Assembly: GCA_963642245.1 (NCBI GenBank) | Contig: CAVIFY010000005.1 | Span: forward strand, 29,052-93,051 | Length of the DNA: 64,000 bases | Direction: 5' to 3' | From: CAG-217 sp963642245 | Lineage (GTDB): Bacteria > Bacillota > Clostridia > Oscillospirales > Acutalibacteraceae | In this document: positions 23,870 to 32,982 of the stretch, piece by piece | Layout: the number at the start of each line of letters is the position of its first letter | How positions within the stretch are numbered: the stretch's first letter is position 1 | Program-made: the position numbers and the translations under genes | The notes under the pieces: model-generated | What the model saw: only the letters and a program-made list of their open reading frames with translations | Databases searched by the model: none | What the model was told of the DNA's origin: nothing

Positions 23870-23885
23870 CTACCATATATGGTAG
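23870..23885. promoter_or_regulatory. Perfect palindromic operator over the -10 box
   Basis: CTACCATATATGGTAG is a perfect 16-bp palindrome. It covers the -10 box (TACCAT, minus strand) of the small 56-residue gene. Confidence 0.7.
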
Positions 23886-23907
23886 TGAAAATGTGAATAT
23901 TTGTCAA
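23879..23907 (-). promoter_or_regulatory. Promoter of the 56-residue gene
   Basis: Minus strand TTGACA (23902-23907), 17-base spacer, TACCAT (23879-23884). Confidence 0.7.
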
Positions 23908-24242
23908 TAGCTTCGACAAAAACTCCCATGCAGATATTGCAAATTGTGATAATTCATCCGTTGAATGATGAAAGATAAATGATTATGACCGATTGCGTGA
24001 CGATTTTTTGCAGAAAATGGCGCATTTTATCCGTTAAATCGGGCAGGGCAAGGGGACGAACGAAAGAAAAACGAAAGGACAGTTCACAGACCGGGCGCGG
24101 GGTTCGTTGCCTTTGTGTCACGGTTTTGTCATTTTTTTGATGTTTTGGTATTTATTTTGTAACCGAATTCTGTTATAATGGTTCGGTGAGATGTGCCGGC
24201 GGGTTTTGCCGGTCAAAAATCTAAAGTTTGGAGGGCTGCACT
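23908..24242. other. Intergenic region between divergent units
   Basis: About 335 bases without a convincing gene or structured RNA. It holds a TATAAT at 24174-24179 with a weak TTTATT 17 bases upstream, the likely promoter of the lipoprotein gene, and a GGAGG ribosome site at 24230. Confidence 0.55.
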
Positions 24243-25553
24243 GTGAAAGCGATTAAAATTTTGATCCCGGTTTTGTGCATTGCCCTGTTATTTTCCGGCT
24301 GCGGCGGGTTCCAGCTGGCTTCTTCCATAGATGATCTGATCTCGCCGGTGGCGCCGGCCGGGGCGGACGCCAGCGTGCAAAGCGCTATGGACACCTATTG
24401 CAAAGGCGGCTACTCGGTGAAGATCCCTGCGGCGGGTAATTATACCACTTCTTATATCTTCTATGACTTTGACGACGACGGCCAAAAGGAAGCCCTGGCT
24501 TTTTATGAGCCCAATGACGCGCTGGGCAAAATTGATATGGCCGTTCTGGAGCAAAGCGGCGACAGCTGGCAGGTGCTCACCAGTATTCAGGGTGAAGGCA
24601 CCGATGTGTACAGCGTGGACTTCTGCGATGTAAACGGCGACGGCAAGACGGAATTCTTGATCTCCTGGAATATGATCAGCAACTCCACCAGCCACCTGAT
24701 GTCTGTGTACAAAGTCACCAGGGACGGCCAGGACACCAAGCTGACCGCGTTGGCGGAGCCCATGCAGTACAGCGCCTATATTCCTGTGGATCTGAACAAC
24801 GACGGCGTGCAGGAAGTGCTGTTCTTCTCTGCCGATCAGATGAAATCCCTGTCTGCCAGCGCGGCGCTGTATTCTTATAAAAACGATAAGCAGACCCAGC
24901 TGGGCGAGACCCGGGTGGACGGCCATGTGAGCGCCTACCGCAAGTTGCAGGTGGGCAAGGCAGACGGCAAACCGGCTGTGTATGCGGACGCGGTCAAGTC
25001 CGACGGCGCGTCTATGCTCACGGAGCTGATTTGCTGGAGCGATTATTACGACTCCATTGTATCTCCATTTTACAGCTACAACACGGGCCTGACCGCGGAC
25101 ACCGGCCGGGATGTGATGGTGCCCTGTGTGGATATGAACAACGACGGCTTGCTGGAGATCCCCACCGACGCCACGCTGAAAGGTCTGCCGGCCCAGGTGC
25201 GCGGGGTGGACTGGTGCAAGTACAAAAGCTCCGTGCTGGTGCACACCGGGTACTCCCTGGCGGTGCAGGAGGACGGCTACCAAATGGTGCTGCCGGAAAA
25301 GCAATTCAAGTCCGTGACCGTCAGCTATCAGGAGAAGAGCCATACTCTGACGGTCAAGTCCAAGACGGACAAAAAGACCGCCTTTGCGGTAATGCCGGTG
25401 CTCCAGGCACAGTATGACGCCAACCCGGGCAATTATAAGGATTATACCGAACTCCTGCGGGAGGGCGGCTATGTATATTTGGCAAAGTGCGGCAATTCCG
25501 CAGCCTTTGCCGTGACCGCAGACACACTGAAAGACTGGATCATCACCTTTTAA
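24243..25553 (+). CDS. Lipoprotein with EF-hand-like (VCBS/FG-GAP type) repeats
   Basis: 436 residues from GTG 24243, chosen because GGAGG lies eight bases upstream. The signal segment VKAIKILIPVLCIALLFSGCGG ends in a standard lipobox (FSGC). Four Asp-rich loops recur at ~70-residue spacing: DFDDDGQKE, DVNGDGKTE, DLNNDGVQE and DMNNDGLLE. They match calcium-binding loops of FG-GAP/VCBS or dockerin-like repeats. The protein is probably an outer-surface beta structure that binds calcium. The stop lies 11 bases before the response regulator, so it is the first gene of an operon with the two-component system and may be its sensor accessory or input. Confidence 0.85.
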   Translation: MKAIKILIPVLCIALLFSGCGGFQLASSIDDLISPVAPAGADASVQSAMDTYCKGGYSVKIPAAGNYTTSYIFYDFDDDGQKEALAFYEPNDALGKIDMAVLEQSGDSWQVLTSIQGEGTDVYSVDFCDVNGDGKTEFLISWNMISNSTSHLMSVYKVTRDGQDTKLTALAEPMQYSAYIPVDLNNDGVQEVLFFSADQMKSLSASAALYSYKNDKQTQLGETRVDGHVSAYRKLQVGKADGKPAVYADAVKSDGASMLTELICWSDYYDSIVSPFYSYNTGLTADTGRDVMVPCVDMNNDGLLEIPTDATLKGLPAQVRGVDWCKYKSSVLVHTGYSLAVQEDGYQMVLPEKQFKSVTVSYQEKSHTLTVKSKTDKKTAFAVMPVLQAQYDANPGNYKDYTELLREGGYVYLAKCGNSAAFAVTADTLKDWIITF

Positions 25554-25564
25554 CAGGAGGATTT

Positions 25565-26278
25565 ATGAAGAAAGTACTGGTTGCAGAGGACGAGGAGTCC
25601 ATTCGCGAATTTATTGTCATTAACCTGACCCGCAGCGGCTATACCGTGGAGCAGGCGGAGAACGGCGCCGTGGCGCTGGAAAAATTTGCCCAGGACGAAA
25701 GCGGCTTTGATGTGGCGATCCTGGATATTATGATGCCGGAGGTGGACGGCCTGGCCGTGTGCAAGCAGCTGCGCGCCAAGTCCTCGGACCTGGGGATCAT
25801 TATGCTCAGCGCCAAGACCCAGGAGATGGACAAGATCACCGGGCTGATGTTCGGCGCCGATGATTATGTGACCAAGCCCTTCTCGCCCAGCGAGCTGATG
25901 GCGCGGGTAGACGCGGTGTATCGCCGGGTGGAGATGACCCGGGGCTTTCGCAAGAACGACACCACCGGCGACACGGTGGTGCTGGATGAGTTTGAACTGA
26001 ACCTGCGCAATCGCACGCTGTCTAAGAATGGCACCAACATTGAGCTGACCCAGGTGGAGTTCCAGATCATTGAATATTTCTTTAAGAACCCCAACGCGGC
26101 GCTGACCCGCACGGATATTCTAAAGACCGTGTGGGGCAACAACTACTTTGGCGACGACAAGATCGTGGATGTGAACATTCGCCGTCTGCGTATGAAGGTG
26201 GAGGACGACCCCTCCAACCCGGTGTACCTGACCACCATTTGGGGCCTGGGCTACAAGTGGGTCACCAAGAACAACTAA
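25565..26278 (+). CDS. OmpR-family response regulator
   Basis: 237 residues from ATG 25565 with AGGAGG upstream. The receiver domain (1-120) has acidic pair ED at residues 8-9, phosphoacceptor Asp54 in DVAILDIMMPEVDG, and the conserved Lys in YVTKPFSPSEL. The C-terminal winged helix (about 138-235) ends with VDVNIRRLRMKVEDDPSNP and VWGLGYKW-type residues (TIWGLGYKW), typical of PhoB/OmpR. It acts as the DNA-binding partner of the histidine kinase encoded 21 bases downstream. Targets unknown. Confidence 0.96.
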   Translation: MKKVLVAEDEESIREFIVINLTRSGYTVEQAENGAVALEKFAQDESGFDVAILDIMMPEVDGLAVCKQLRAKSSDLGIIMLSAKTQEMDKITGLMFGADDYVTKPFSPSELMARVDAVYRRVEMTRGFRKNDTTGDTVVLDEFELNLRNRTLSKNGTNIELTQVEFQIIEYFFKNPNAALTRTDILKTVWGNNYFGDDKIVDVNIRRLRMKVEDDPSNPVYLTTIWGLGYKWVTKNN

Positions 26279-26299
26279 GCGAAGAGGACAAACGGCGCG

Positions 26300-27883
26300 A
26301 TGAAAGAGAAATGGCTGAAAAAACTGCATACAGCCGGGCGACTGAAAGACCTGCGGGTGCAGGGTATCACAAAGCGGTGGGTGATCAATATTTTAGGCGT
26401 GATCGCCCTGTTTTTTGTGATCGTTTTTGTGGTTTCCGCTTTCACCATTCGCGCATACTATTATAATGCGGTGGAGAGTATCTTGAATTCCGGTGCGTCC
26501 ACCACGGCCACCAATTACTTCTCCGGCCGACTGGACAGCGGCAGTTCCCTTGAGGCGTCGGCGGCGGATTTTATTGACAGCTTTAGCTACCGGGACAAGA
26601 CCACCATTTGGATCATTGACAATGCCGGCGGCGTAGTGACCTCCTCCAGCGGTTTTGCGGTGGAGAAGGTGCGTATGCCGGACTATGAGGAGGCCCTGGC
26701 CAGCGACACCGGGCGCGCCCGCTATGTGGGGCACATTACCGACGATGGGGAAAAATGTATGGCGGTCACCCGCATTATTTACAGCGGCGACGGGGAGCCC
26801 ATGGGCGCGGTGCGGGTCATCAGTTCACTGGAGATGATCGACCGGCAGATCGGCACCATTGTGCTTTTGATCTTCCTGGCGCTGGTGCTGATCTTTGCAG
26901 TGATCTTGTACTCCAATTTGTTCTTTATCCGCTCTATTATTATCCCGGTGCAGGAGATCAATCAGACCACCAAGAAGATCTCCCAAGGGGACTACTCCGT
27001 TCGTATTGAGAAGAAATATAACGACGAGATTGGCGACCTGGCGGACTCCATTAACCAAATGGCGGAGGATATTTCCGCCACGGATAAGATGAAAAATGAC
27101 TTTATCTCCACCATCTCCCACGAGCTGCGCACGCCGCTGACTTCCATTAAAGGCTGGGGCGAGACCCTGGCGTTTGCGGAGAATGACAACGAGGACGAGA
27201 TCACCCGCAAGGGACTGCAAGTGATCGTTCACGAGGCCGGGCGACTGGAGGGCTTTGTGGAGGAACTGCTGGACTTTAGCCGCCTGCAAAGCGGGCGCAT
27301 GAAGCTGCGCCTGGCGCCGACGGATATTTTTGCCGAGCTGGACGAAACGGTGTTTACTTTCCGAGAGCGGGCTATGCGCGAGGGGATCGAGTTGAAATAC
27401 AGTATTCCCGATCTGCCGGCACCGGCCAGCGCAGACGCCAACCGGTTAAAGCAAGTGTTTATGAACATTCTGGATAACGCTTTGAAGTATTCCAGAGCGC
27501 CTGCCAAGATCTTTGTCAAGGCGGAATTTGCCAAAAAAGGCGGCCGGGATTATGTGAAGATCGCCGTTGCGGACCAGGGGTGCGGTATTTCTAAAGAAAA
27601 CCTGCCCCATGTGAAAGAGAAATTCTATAAGGCGAATATGTCCGTGCGGGGCTCCGGGATCGGGCTGGCGGTCACCAATGAACTGGTGGAGCTGCACGGC
27701 GGCACCCTGGAGATCGACAGCGAGGAGGGCACCGGCACGCTGGTGACCATCTACCTGCCCATCAACAGCGCCCCCAGCAAAAAGGACCTGGCTCAGCAGC
27801 CTCAAACGGCAGAGACCAGAGAAGTGGACCAAAGTATGGAACTGAGAGGTAACAACGCCAATGCAGGAGAAAAAAACGCATAA
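26300..27883 (+). CDS. Membrane sensor histidine kinase
   Basis: 527 residues. TM1 is at about 31-50, an outside sensing domain of ~140 residues follows, and TM2 is at about 192-215. A HAMP linker comes next (PVQEINQTTKKISQGDYSVR). The HisKA motif is FISTISHELRTPLTSIKGWGE with phospho-His274. ATPase boxes are N (NILDNALKYS), G1 (VADQGCGIS) and G2 (GSGIGLAVTNELVE). The layout resembles WalK/PhoR/ResE kinases. It partners the preceding response regulator. The 3' end overlaps the DUF1385 gene by 23 bases, so the operon continues. Confidence 0.95.
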   Translation: MKEKWLKKLHTAGRLKDLRVQGITKRWVINILGVIALFFVIVFVVSAFTIRAYYYNAVESILNSGASTTATNYFSGRLDSGSSLEASAADFIDSFSYRDKTTIWIIDNAGGVVTSSSGFAVEKVRMPDYEEALASDTGRARYVGHITDDGEKCMAVTRIIYSGDGEPMGAVRVISSLEMIDRQIGTIVLLIFLALVLIFAVILYSNLFFIRSIIIPVQEINQTTKKISQGDYSVRIEKKYNDEIGDLADSINQMAEDISATDKMKNDFISTISHELRTPLTSIKGWGETLAFAENDNEDEITRKGLQVIVHEAGRLEGFVEELLDFSRLQSGRMKLRLAPTDIFAELDETVFTFRERAMREGIELKYSIPDLPAPASADANRLKQVFMNILDNALKYSRAPAKIFVKAEFAKKGGRDYVKIAVADQGCGISKENLPHVKEKFYKANMSVRGSGIGLAVTNELVELHGGTLEIDSEEGTGTLVTIYLPINSAPSKKDLAQQPQTAETREVDQSMELRGNNANAGEKNA

Positions 27884-28832
27884 AACATCGGTAGGCGGTC
27901 AGGCGCTGATCGAGGGCATTATGATGCAAGGCCCCAAGGGTATGGCCACTGCCGTGCGCAAGCCGGACGGCGATATTCTTACCGAGTACCACGAATTTCA
28001 CCATCTGCGGGAGAAGTATAAGTTTCTGGGCTGGCCGCTGCTGCGCGGCGCCGTGAACTTTTTTGAGTCTATGGTGATCGGGTACAAAACCCTGATGTAC
28101 TCCGCTGAGGTCTCCGGTATGGAGGAAGTGGAGGAGGAAGAAATGAGCAAGTTTGAGCGCTGGCTGACGGACAAGCTGGGCGACAAACTGATGAAGGTGC
28201 TCACAGGCTTTGCGTCCGTACTGGGCTTTGCCCTGGCATTTTTGATCTTTTTCTACCTGCCGGTACTGCTGTTTAATGTGCTCAATAAGCACTTTGACGG
28301 CGCGCTGACCCCCGCCCAGGGCACCATTGAGGGCGTAACGAAAATCATTATTTTCGTTGTCTATATTGCTCTGGTGAGCCAAATGAAAGACATTCGCCGC
28401 ACCTTTATGTACCACGGTGCGGAGCACAAGAGCATTGCCTGTTACGAGTCCGGGCTGGATCTGACGGTGGAGAATGTGAAGAAAATGACCCGTTTCCACC
28501 CTCGGTGCGGCACCTCGTTTATCTTTGTAATGCTGATTTTCAGCGTGATCTTTTACTCTATCTTAGCTAAGTGTTTCCCGGTGATCGCCACCCAGCGGGT
28601 GCTGTGGATGCTGCTGAAATTGGTATTTTTACCGATTTTAATGGGCCTTGGCTATGAATTTATCCGCTATGCCGGTAAGCACGACAATCTGTTTGTGAAG
28701 ATCGTCAGCGCGCCGGGCCTGTGGATGCAGCGACTGACCACCCGGGAGCCGGACGACTCTATGATGGAGGTGGGCATTGCCGCGCTAAGGGCCGTGATCA
28801 CCGATAACCCGGAGGATGATGAGATCAAGTGA
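27861..28832 (+). CDS. DUF1385 family membrane protein
   Basis: 323 residues. The opening KTSVGGQALIEGIMMQGP is the family hallmark, and the later YHGAEHKSIACYE and FHPRCGTSFIF motifs are equally typical. Four or more membrane segments lie at about 112-138, 155-172, 217-240 and 248-270. The family is conserved in sporulating Firmicutes next to prmC and rpmE/prfA in many genomes, but its function is not established. Its start lies inside the kinase gene and its stop overlaps the GTG start of prmC by four bases, so it is tightly coupled to both. Confidence 0.93.
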   Translation: MQEKKTHKTSVGGQALIEGIMMQGPKGMATAVRKPDGDILTEYHEFHHLREKYKFLGWPLLRGAVNFFESMVIGYKTLMYSAEVSGMEEVEEEEMSKFERWLTDKLGDKLMKVLTGFASVLGFALAFLIFFYLPVLLFNVLNKHFDGALTPAQGTIEGVTKIIIFVVYIALVSQMKDIRRTFMYHGAEHKSIACYESGLDLTVENVKKMTRFHPRCGTSFIFVMLIFSVIFYSILAKCFPVIATQRVLWMLLKLVFLPILMGLGYEFIRYAGKHDNLFVKIVSAPGLWMQRLTTREPDDSMMEVGIAALRAVITDNPEDDEIK

Positions 28833-29653
28833 CGGTACAGGAGGCGTATAATTACAGCGTATATTTCTTAGGCGCCAACGGCGTGGATGAAGAAGAATTC
28901 AAGGCCAAGTGCCTGGTGTGCCATTTGGCAAAGATCGCTAACCGGGACTACCACAGCCACCTGGGCGACCTGGTGAGCCAAAAGAAGTTGGCGGACGGTC
29001 TGTGGCAGCTGAAAAGCGGCACGCCCCTGCAATATGTGCTGGGGGAGTGGGACTTTTTAGACAGCACCTTTGCCGTAGGCCCCGGGGTACTGATCCCCCG
29101 GCCGGAGACGGAAGAACTGGCACAGCTGGCGATCAAACAGGTGGAAGCCGCCGGAGCGGCGCCGATCGTGTGGGACCTTTGCGCCGGCAGCGGCTGTATC
29201 GGTATCAGCATTGCCAAGGCTTGTCCCGCTGCGCAGGTCTACTGTGTGGAAAAGTCGGCAGACGCCTTTGCTTATCTGCAAAAGAACGCCATGCCTGTTG
29301 CCAATGTGCGCCCGGTGCTGGCAGACATCAGCGGCGATCTGACTGCGCTGCCGGGGCCGCAGGTCCTGGTCTCCAACCCGCCGTACATTCCTGCCGCTGT
29401 GCTGCCCACCTTGCAGCCGGAGGTGCAAAAGGAACCGATGATGGCACTGGACGGCGGTACGGACGGACTGGACTTTTACCGCTTGATCGCCGAGAAGATC
29501 GTGCCCACCCTGAACGGCGGCACCCGGCTGCTACTGGAGATCGGCGACGAGCAGGGCAGGGCGGTGCAAGATCTGTTTGCCGCTTGCAAAGATGTGCAGG
29601 TAAGACAGGACATTTACGGCAAAGATCGTATATTAACCGCCACTGTGATGTAA
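28829..29653 (+). CDS. prmC: Peptide chain release factor N5-glutamine methyltransferase
   Basis: 274 residues, the normal PrmC/HemK length. An N-terminal helical domain is followed by the SAM fold. Visible motifs are PLQYVLGEWDF before the catalytic domain, VLIPRPETEEL, the SAM-binding loop DLCAGSGCIGIS, and the catalytic VSNPPYIP. The enzyme methylates the GGQ glutamine of release factors RF1/RF2. The GTG start overlaps the DUF1385 stop (GTGA). Confidence 0.95.
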   Translation: MTVQEAYNYSVYFLGANGVDEEEFKAKCLVCHLAKIANRDYHSHLGDLVSQKKLADGLWQLKSGTPLQYVLGEWDFLDSTFAVGPGVLIPRPETEELAQLAIKQVEAAGAAPIVWDLCAGSGCIGISIAKACPAAQVYCVEKSADAFAYLQKNAMPVANVRPVLADISGDLTALPGPQVLVSNPPYIPAAVLPTLQPEVQKEPMMALDGGTDGLDFYRLIAEKIVPTLNGGTRLLLEIGDEQGRAVQDLFAACKDVQVRQDIYGKDRILTATVM

Positions 29654-29720
29654 TTTTTCTTGACTATTGCGTAGGGATAATGGTATGCTATCCTTATCAT
29701 TATTATAAAAGGGTGCTCTT

Positions 29721-30395
29721 ATGCTATCTATTCTTTCTTATTTGCGACAGGGCGAGTACCTGCTGGCGCTGATCTCTATTCTTTCCAGCTGCTTTGTGGT
29801 GTTTTGCTGCTTGCCGGTGCACGAGTTGGCACACGGCTGGGTGGCCTACAAGCTGGGCGATACCACCGCCAAGGACGAGGGCAGACTGACCTTTAATCCC
29901 TTGGCGCACCTGAACCCCATCGGCACCATTATGATCTTTCTCTTTGGGATCGGTTATGCCCGCCCGGTGCCGGTGAACCCCAATCGGTTCAAGCACCCCA
30001 AAAGCGGTATGGCGCTGGTGTCCCTGGCCGGACCTATTGCCAATCTGCTGATGGGCTTTATCTTCAATTTTATTTATATCGCTATTTATAGCAAGGTCGG
30101 CAGCGCCGACGGCTTTTTGGGTGCCGTAGAGTATTTTCTCTATTTCGCTGCCTGGATCAATGTGTCCCTGGCGGTATTTAACCTGATCCCCATTCCGCCC
30201 CTGGACGGCTCCAAGGTGCTGGCGGCGGTACTGCCTTACAAGGCATACAACAAATATATGCGCTACGAGCAGTATATTATGATCGCGCTGATGATCCTGC
30301 TGTTTGTGGGCGCGCTGGACGGCGTGATCTCTACTTTGAGTACGGCGATGATGAAGTTTATCTCCATTATCCCGGCGCTGATCTTTTTGAGGTAA
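29721..30395 (+). CDS. Site-2 protease (M50) family membrane metalloprotease
   Basis: 224 residues with zinc motif HELAH (in PVHELAHGWVAYKLGD), a second conserved Asn-Pro stretch (TFNPLAHLNPIGT), and the third ligand motif NLIPIPPLDGSKVL. Four to five membrane segments. It belongs to the short M50 group without PDZ domain, usually of unknown substrate; in sporulating bacteria members include SpoIVFB. Position between prmC and scpA is a conserved Clostridial arrangement. The stop lies one base before the scpA start. Confidence 0.93.
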   Translation: MLSILSYLRQGEYLLALISILSSCFVVFCCLPVHELAHGWVAYKLGDTTAKDEGRLTFNPLAHLNPIGTIMIFLFGIGYARPVPVNPNRFKHPKSGMALVSLAGPIANLLMGFIFNFIYIAIYSKVGSADGFLGAVEYFLYFAAWINVSLAVFNLIPIPPLDGSKVLAAVLPYKAYNKYMRYEQYIMIALMILLFVGALDGVISTLSTAMMKFISIIPALIFLR

Positions 30396-30396
30396 T

Positions 30397-31116
30397 ATGG
30401 AACAACCGAGTTATAAACTGGAGGTCTTTGAGGGGCCGATGGATCTGCTCCTCCACCTGATCTCCAAACATAAACTGAATATTAACGACATTCCTATTAT
30501 TGAGCTTGTGAATCAATATCTGGATTATGTGCGCCAAATGCAGGAGGAGGATTTTGACATCGCCGGGGAATTCCTGGAGATGGCCGCCCGCCTGATCTAT
30601 ATTAAAACCGTATCTCTGCTGCCCCGCCACGAGGAGGCGGAGACCTTAAAGAAAGAGCTGACCGGCGAGCTGATCGAGTACCGGGACTGCAAGTTGATGG
30701 CAAAGGAACTGAGCGAACATACCGACGGCTTTGACCGTTATGTGCGCCCGCCCCAGGAGGGGTATGTGAATTATGCCTACGAGCGCTTTCACGAGGGAGA
30801 GGAGCTTTTGCAGGCGTATATCAATGCTGCCGGGCGCGCCCAGCGCAAGCTGCCGCCGCCGCTGGACAGCTTTAAGGTGATCGTGGCCCGCAAGTTTGTG
30901 AATGTGGCGTCTAAGGTACAGACGGTGCTGCGCAAGCTGTGGAACGGCAAGAAAGTGCGCTTTTTGTCCCTCTTTCAGGACGCGCAGACCCGCAGCGATA
31001 TGGTCGCTACCTTCCTGGCTGTGCTGGAACTGGCCAAGACCAAGAAGATCACCATTGACGGGACCATGGAGGACCCGGATGTGCAAATCATAAATGAGGT
31101 AAATACCGTTGAGTGA
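30397..31116 (+). CDS. scpA: Segregation and condensation protein A
   Basis: 239 residues. The N-terminus YKLEVFEGPMDLLLHLISKHKL is the ScpA signature, followed by DIPIIELVNQYLDYV and EFLEMAARLIYIKTVSLLP. The C-terminal winged-helix domain (about 165-239) binds the SMC head. ScpA is the kleisin subunit of the Smc-ScpAB condensin that organises and segregates the nucleoid. The 3' end overlaps scpB by eight bases, indicating coupled translation. Confidence 0.96.
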   Translation: MEQPSYKLEVFEGPMDLLLHLISKHKLNINDIPIIELVNQYLDYVRQMQEEDFDIAGEFLEMAARLIYIKTVSLLPRHEEAETLKKELTGELIEYRDCKLMAKELSEHTDGFDRYVRPPQEGYVNYAYERFHEGEELLQAYINAAGRAQRKLPPPLDSFKVIVARKFVNVASKVQTVLRKLWNGKKVRFLSLFQDAQTRSDMVATFLAVLELAKTKKITIDGTMEDPDVQIINEVNTVE

Positions 31117-31756
31117 GAAGAACAACACCATTGCCCAGTTAGAGGCCATGCTCTTCGCCGCCGGGGACCCGGTGGAGCCGGAAAAGCTGGCAGATGTGCT
31201 GGAACTGGATATTGAAAATGTGATCAAAATGCTGGGGTATTTGGAGGCCAAATACGACGAGAGCGGCAGCGGACTGCGGCTGATCCGGGTAGACGGCAAG
31301 TACCAGATCTGCACCAGAGAAGCCTATGCGGACGGTGTGCGCGCCCTGCTGGAGATCAAAAAAAATACGCCCCTAAGCCCGGCTGCATTTGAAGTTTTGG
31401 CCATTGTGGCGTATAATAAAGCGGTGACCCGCTCCTTTGTGGAGCAGGTGCGCGGGGTGGACTGCTCCGGTCCCATCTCCGGCTTGGTTCAAAAGGGCCT
31501 GATCGAGGAGAAGGGGAGACTGGACCTGCCCGGCCGCCCGCTGGTGTACGGCACCACGGACCGGTTTTTGCGCTGCTTTTCCCTGAATTCCTTGGACGAC
31601 CTGCCGGACCTGCCCTCTACGGAGGAAGTGGAGCAGATCGCCAAGGATAACGGCCAAACCTCTTTGTTTGAAAAAGAGGGCGGCAAGGACGACCCGCTGG
31701 CCGCAGCGGCAGACGCGCTGGAAAGCGCCAATCACGACGACGAAAAAGAGATCTAA
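31109..31756 (+). CDS. scpB: Segregation and condensation protein B
   Basis: 215 residues, beginning with a TTG start (ttgagtgagaagaac) inside the end of scpA. Two winged-helix domains are visible: LEAMLFAAGDPVEPEKLADVLE and FEVLAIVAYNKAVTRSFVEQVRGVD, the latter being the family hallmark, followed by LVYGTTDRFLRCF. ScpB dimers bind ScpA in the condensin complex. The C-terminal ~45 residues are acidic and probably disordered. Confidence 0.95.
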   Translation: MSEKNNTIAQLEAMLFAAGDPVEPEKLADVLELDIENVIKMLGYLEAKYDESGSGLRLIRVDGKYQICTREAYADGVRALLEIKKNTPLSPAAFEVLAIVAYNKAVTRSFVEQVRGVDCSGPISGLVQKGLIEEKGRLDLPGRPLVYGTTDRFLRCFSLNSLDDLPDLPSTEEVEQIAKDNGQTSLFEKEGGKDDPLAAAADALESANHDDEKEI

Positions 31757-31773
31757 GCGGGAGAGGTGAGGAT

Positions 31774-32520
31774 TTGAAAGTCTTTTTGATTATAGTGGGT
31801 GTGCTGGTGGTGCTCATTGCATTGCTGATGTCCCTGTCCGCCACCCTGACCCTGATCTATGACGGCGGCTGGCACACCAGCGTGCAGGTGCTCTTTATTA
31901 AGAAAGACATTGTGCTGTCCCAGATCCTGTCCTTTATCCTGTTCCCGGAGAAGTCCGCCGAGCAGGCCAAAGAAAAGGGCAAGAAGAAAAAAGAGAAAAA
32001 GAAAGACGCCCCGGAGCAAGCACCGGAGGAACCGCCCGCGGAAGAAGCGAAAGCACCTGAGGCAGAACCGGAAAAGGCAGAGAGCGAAGAGACCCCCGCT
32101 AAGGCAGAGGAAAAGCCCAAAAAGCCCAACTACTTCCAGCAGCTTTGGGACAAGGACGGCGTGATCGGCTACCTGCTGCTCATCAGCAATTTGGTAGAAA
32201 CTGCGTCTTCTGCGGTAACAACTTTATTTAGGGGGTTCCATATTTATTCATTATATGTTAAAATGATTATCGGCGGCGCAGATGCCGCAGATATAGCTGA
32301 GAAGTACGGCACCCTCTGCTCGTTTTATTATCCCGTTAAGGGCATGATCTTAAACGGCATGAAGGTGGACCAGTACGATGATTACATACAGCCGGATTTC
32401 ATCGCGCCCCGCTCGGAGTACGAGTTCCAGCTCATCGGCAGTCTCAGCGTCGGTCTTTTGGTGCGTATGCTCCTGCGGGCCGGTATCGTCTTTTTGAAAA
32501 ACTTTATTAAAGATAAGTAA
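31774..32520 (+). CDS. DUF2953 family protein
   Basis: 248 residues from a TTG start at 31774, supported by GAGGTGAGG upstream. One N-terminal membrane segment (about 4-22, FLIIVGVLVVLIALLMSL) is followed by a highly charged linker of Lys, Glu, Ala and Pro (about residues 70-120), then a conserved ~120-residue C-terminal domain. DUF2953 proteins occur in spore-forming Firmicutes between scpB and gerW, as here, and the pairing with GerW suggests a sporulation role. Function unproven. Confidence 0.85.
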   Translation: MKVFLIIVGVLVVLIALLMSLSATLTLIYDGGWHTSVQVLFIKKDIVLSQILSFILFPEKSAEQAKEKGKKKKEKKKDAPEQAPEEPPAEEAKAPEAEPEKAESEETPAKAEEKPKKPNYFQQLWDKDGVIGYLLLISNLVETASSAVTTLFRGFHIYSLYVKMIIGGADAADIAEKYGTLCSFYYPVKGMILNGMKVDQYDDYIQPDFIAPRSEYEFQLIGSLSVGLLVRMLLRAGIVFLKNFIKDK

Positions 32521-32532
32521 GGAGAAAGTGTT

Positions 32533-32937
32533 ATGAAAGAAACTCCGGTAAACAAGATTATGGAAAACACGCTGGAAAAAATGCGTGAAATGGTAGATGT
32601 GTCTACCATCATCGGCGACCCGATGGTCACCGGCGACACCACGCTTATTCCGGTATCCAAGGTATCTTACGGCTTTACCAGCGGCGGTACGGACCTGCCC
32701 ACCAAGCAGCAGAACCAGGAGTTGTTCGGCGGTGGCGGCGGCGGTGGTATCACCATCACCCCGGTGGCCTTTATCGTGATCGAGAAGGGCAAGTGCCGTA
32801 TGATGCAGATCAACAACTACACTTCCTCTGCGGATCGTGCCGTGTCTATGATCCCGGAGCTGGTAGACAAGCTCACCGAGCTGCTGAAAGCCAAGGACGG
32901 CAAGGCAGACGAGGCGGAGACCCCCGCGGCCGAATAA
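32533..32937 (+). CDS. gerW: Sporulation protein GerW (YtfJ)
   Basis: 134 residues. The family core is clear: TIIGDPMVTGDTTLIPVSKVSYGFTSGG (residues ~25-50), a glycine run GGGGGGG and ITITPVAFIVIEKG. The C-terminus is a charged extension (KADEAETPAAE). In Bacillus GerW/YtfJ is needed for germination in L-alanine and is found in the forespore. Start ATG 32533 has AAGGAG upstream; directly behind DUF2953. Confidence 0.95.
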   Translation: MKETPVNKIMENTLEKMREMVDVSTIIGDPMVTGDTTLIPVSKVSYGFTSGGTDLPTKQQNQELFGGGGGGGITITPVAFIVIEKGKCRMMQINNYTSSADRAVSMIPELVDKLTELLKAKDGKADEAETPAAE

Positions 32938-32946
32938 TGATGTACG

Positions 32947-32982
32947 GATCACCCGCATATATTTGTGTGGGTGATTCTTTTG
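32947..32982 (+). terminator. Terminator behind gerW
   Basis: Arms GATCACCCGCA / TGTGGGTGATTC followed by CTTTT. The TTG start of the next gene lies at its end, so the hairpin may also limit translation of that gene. Confidence 0.6.
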
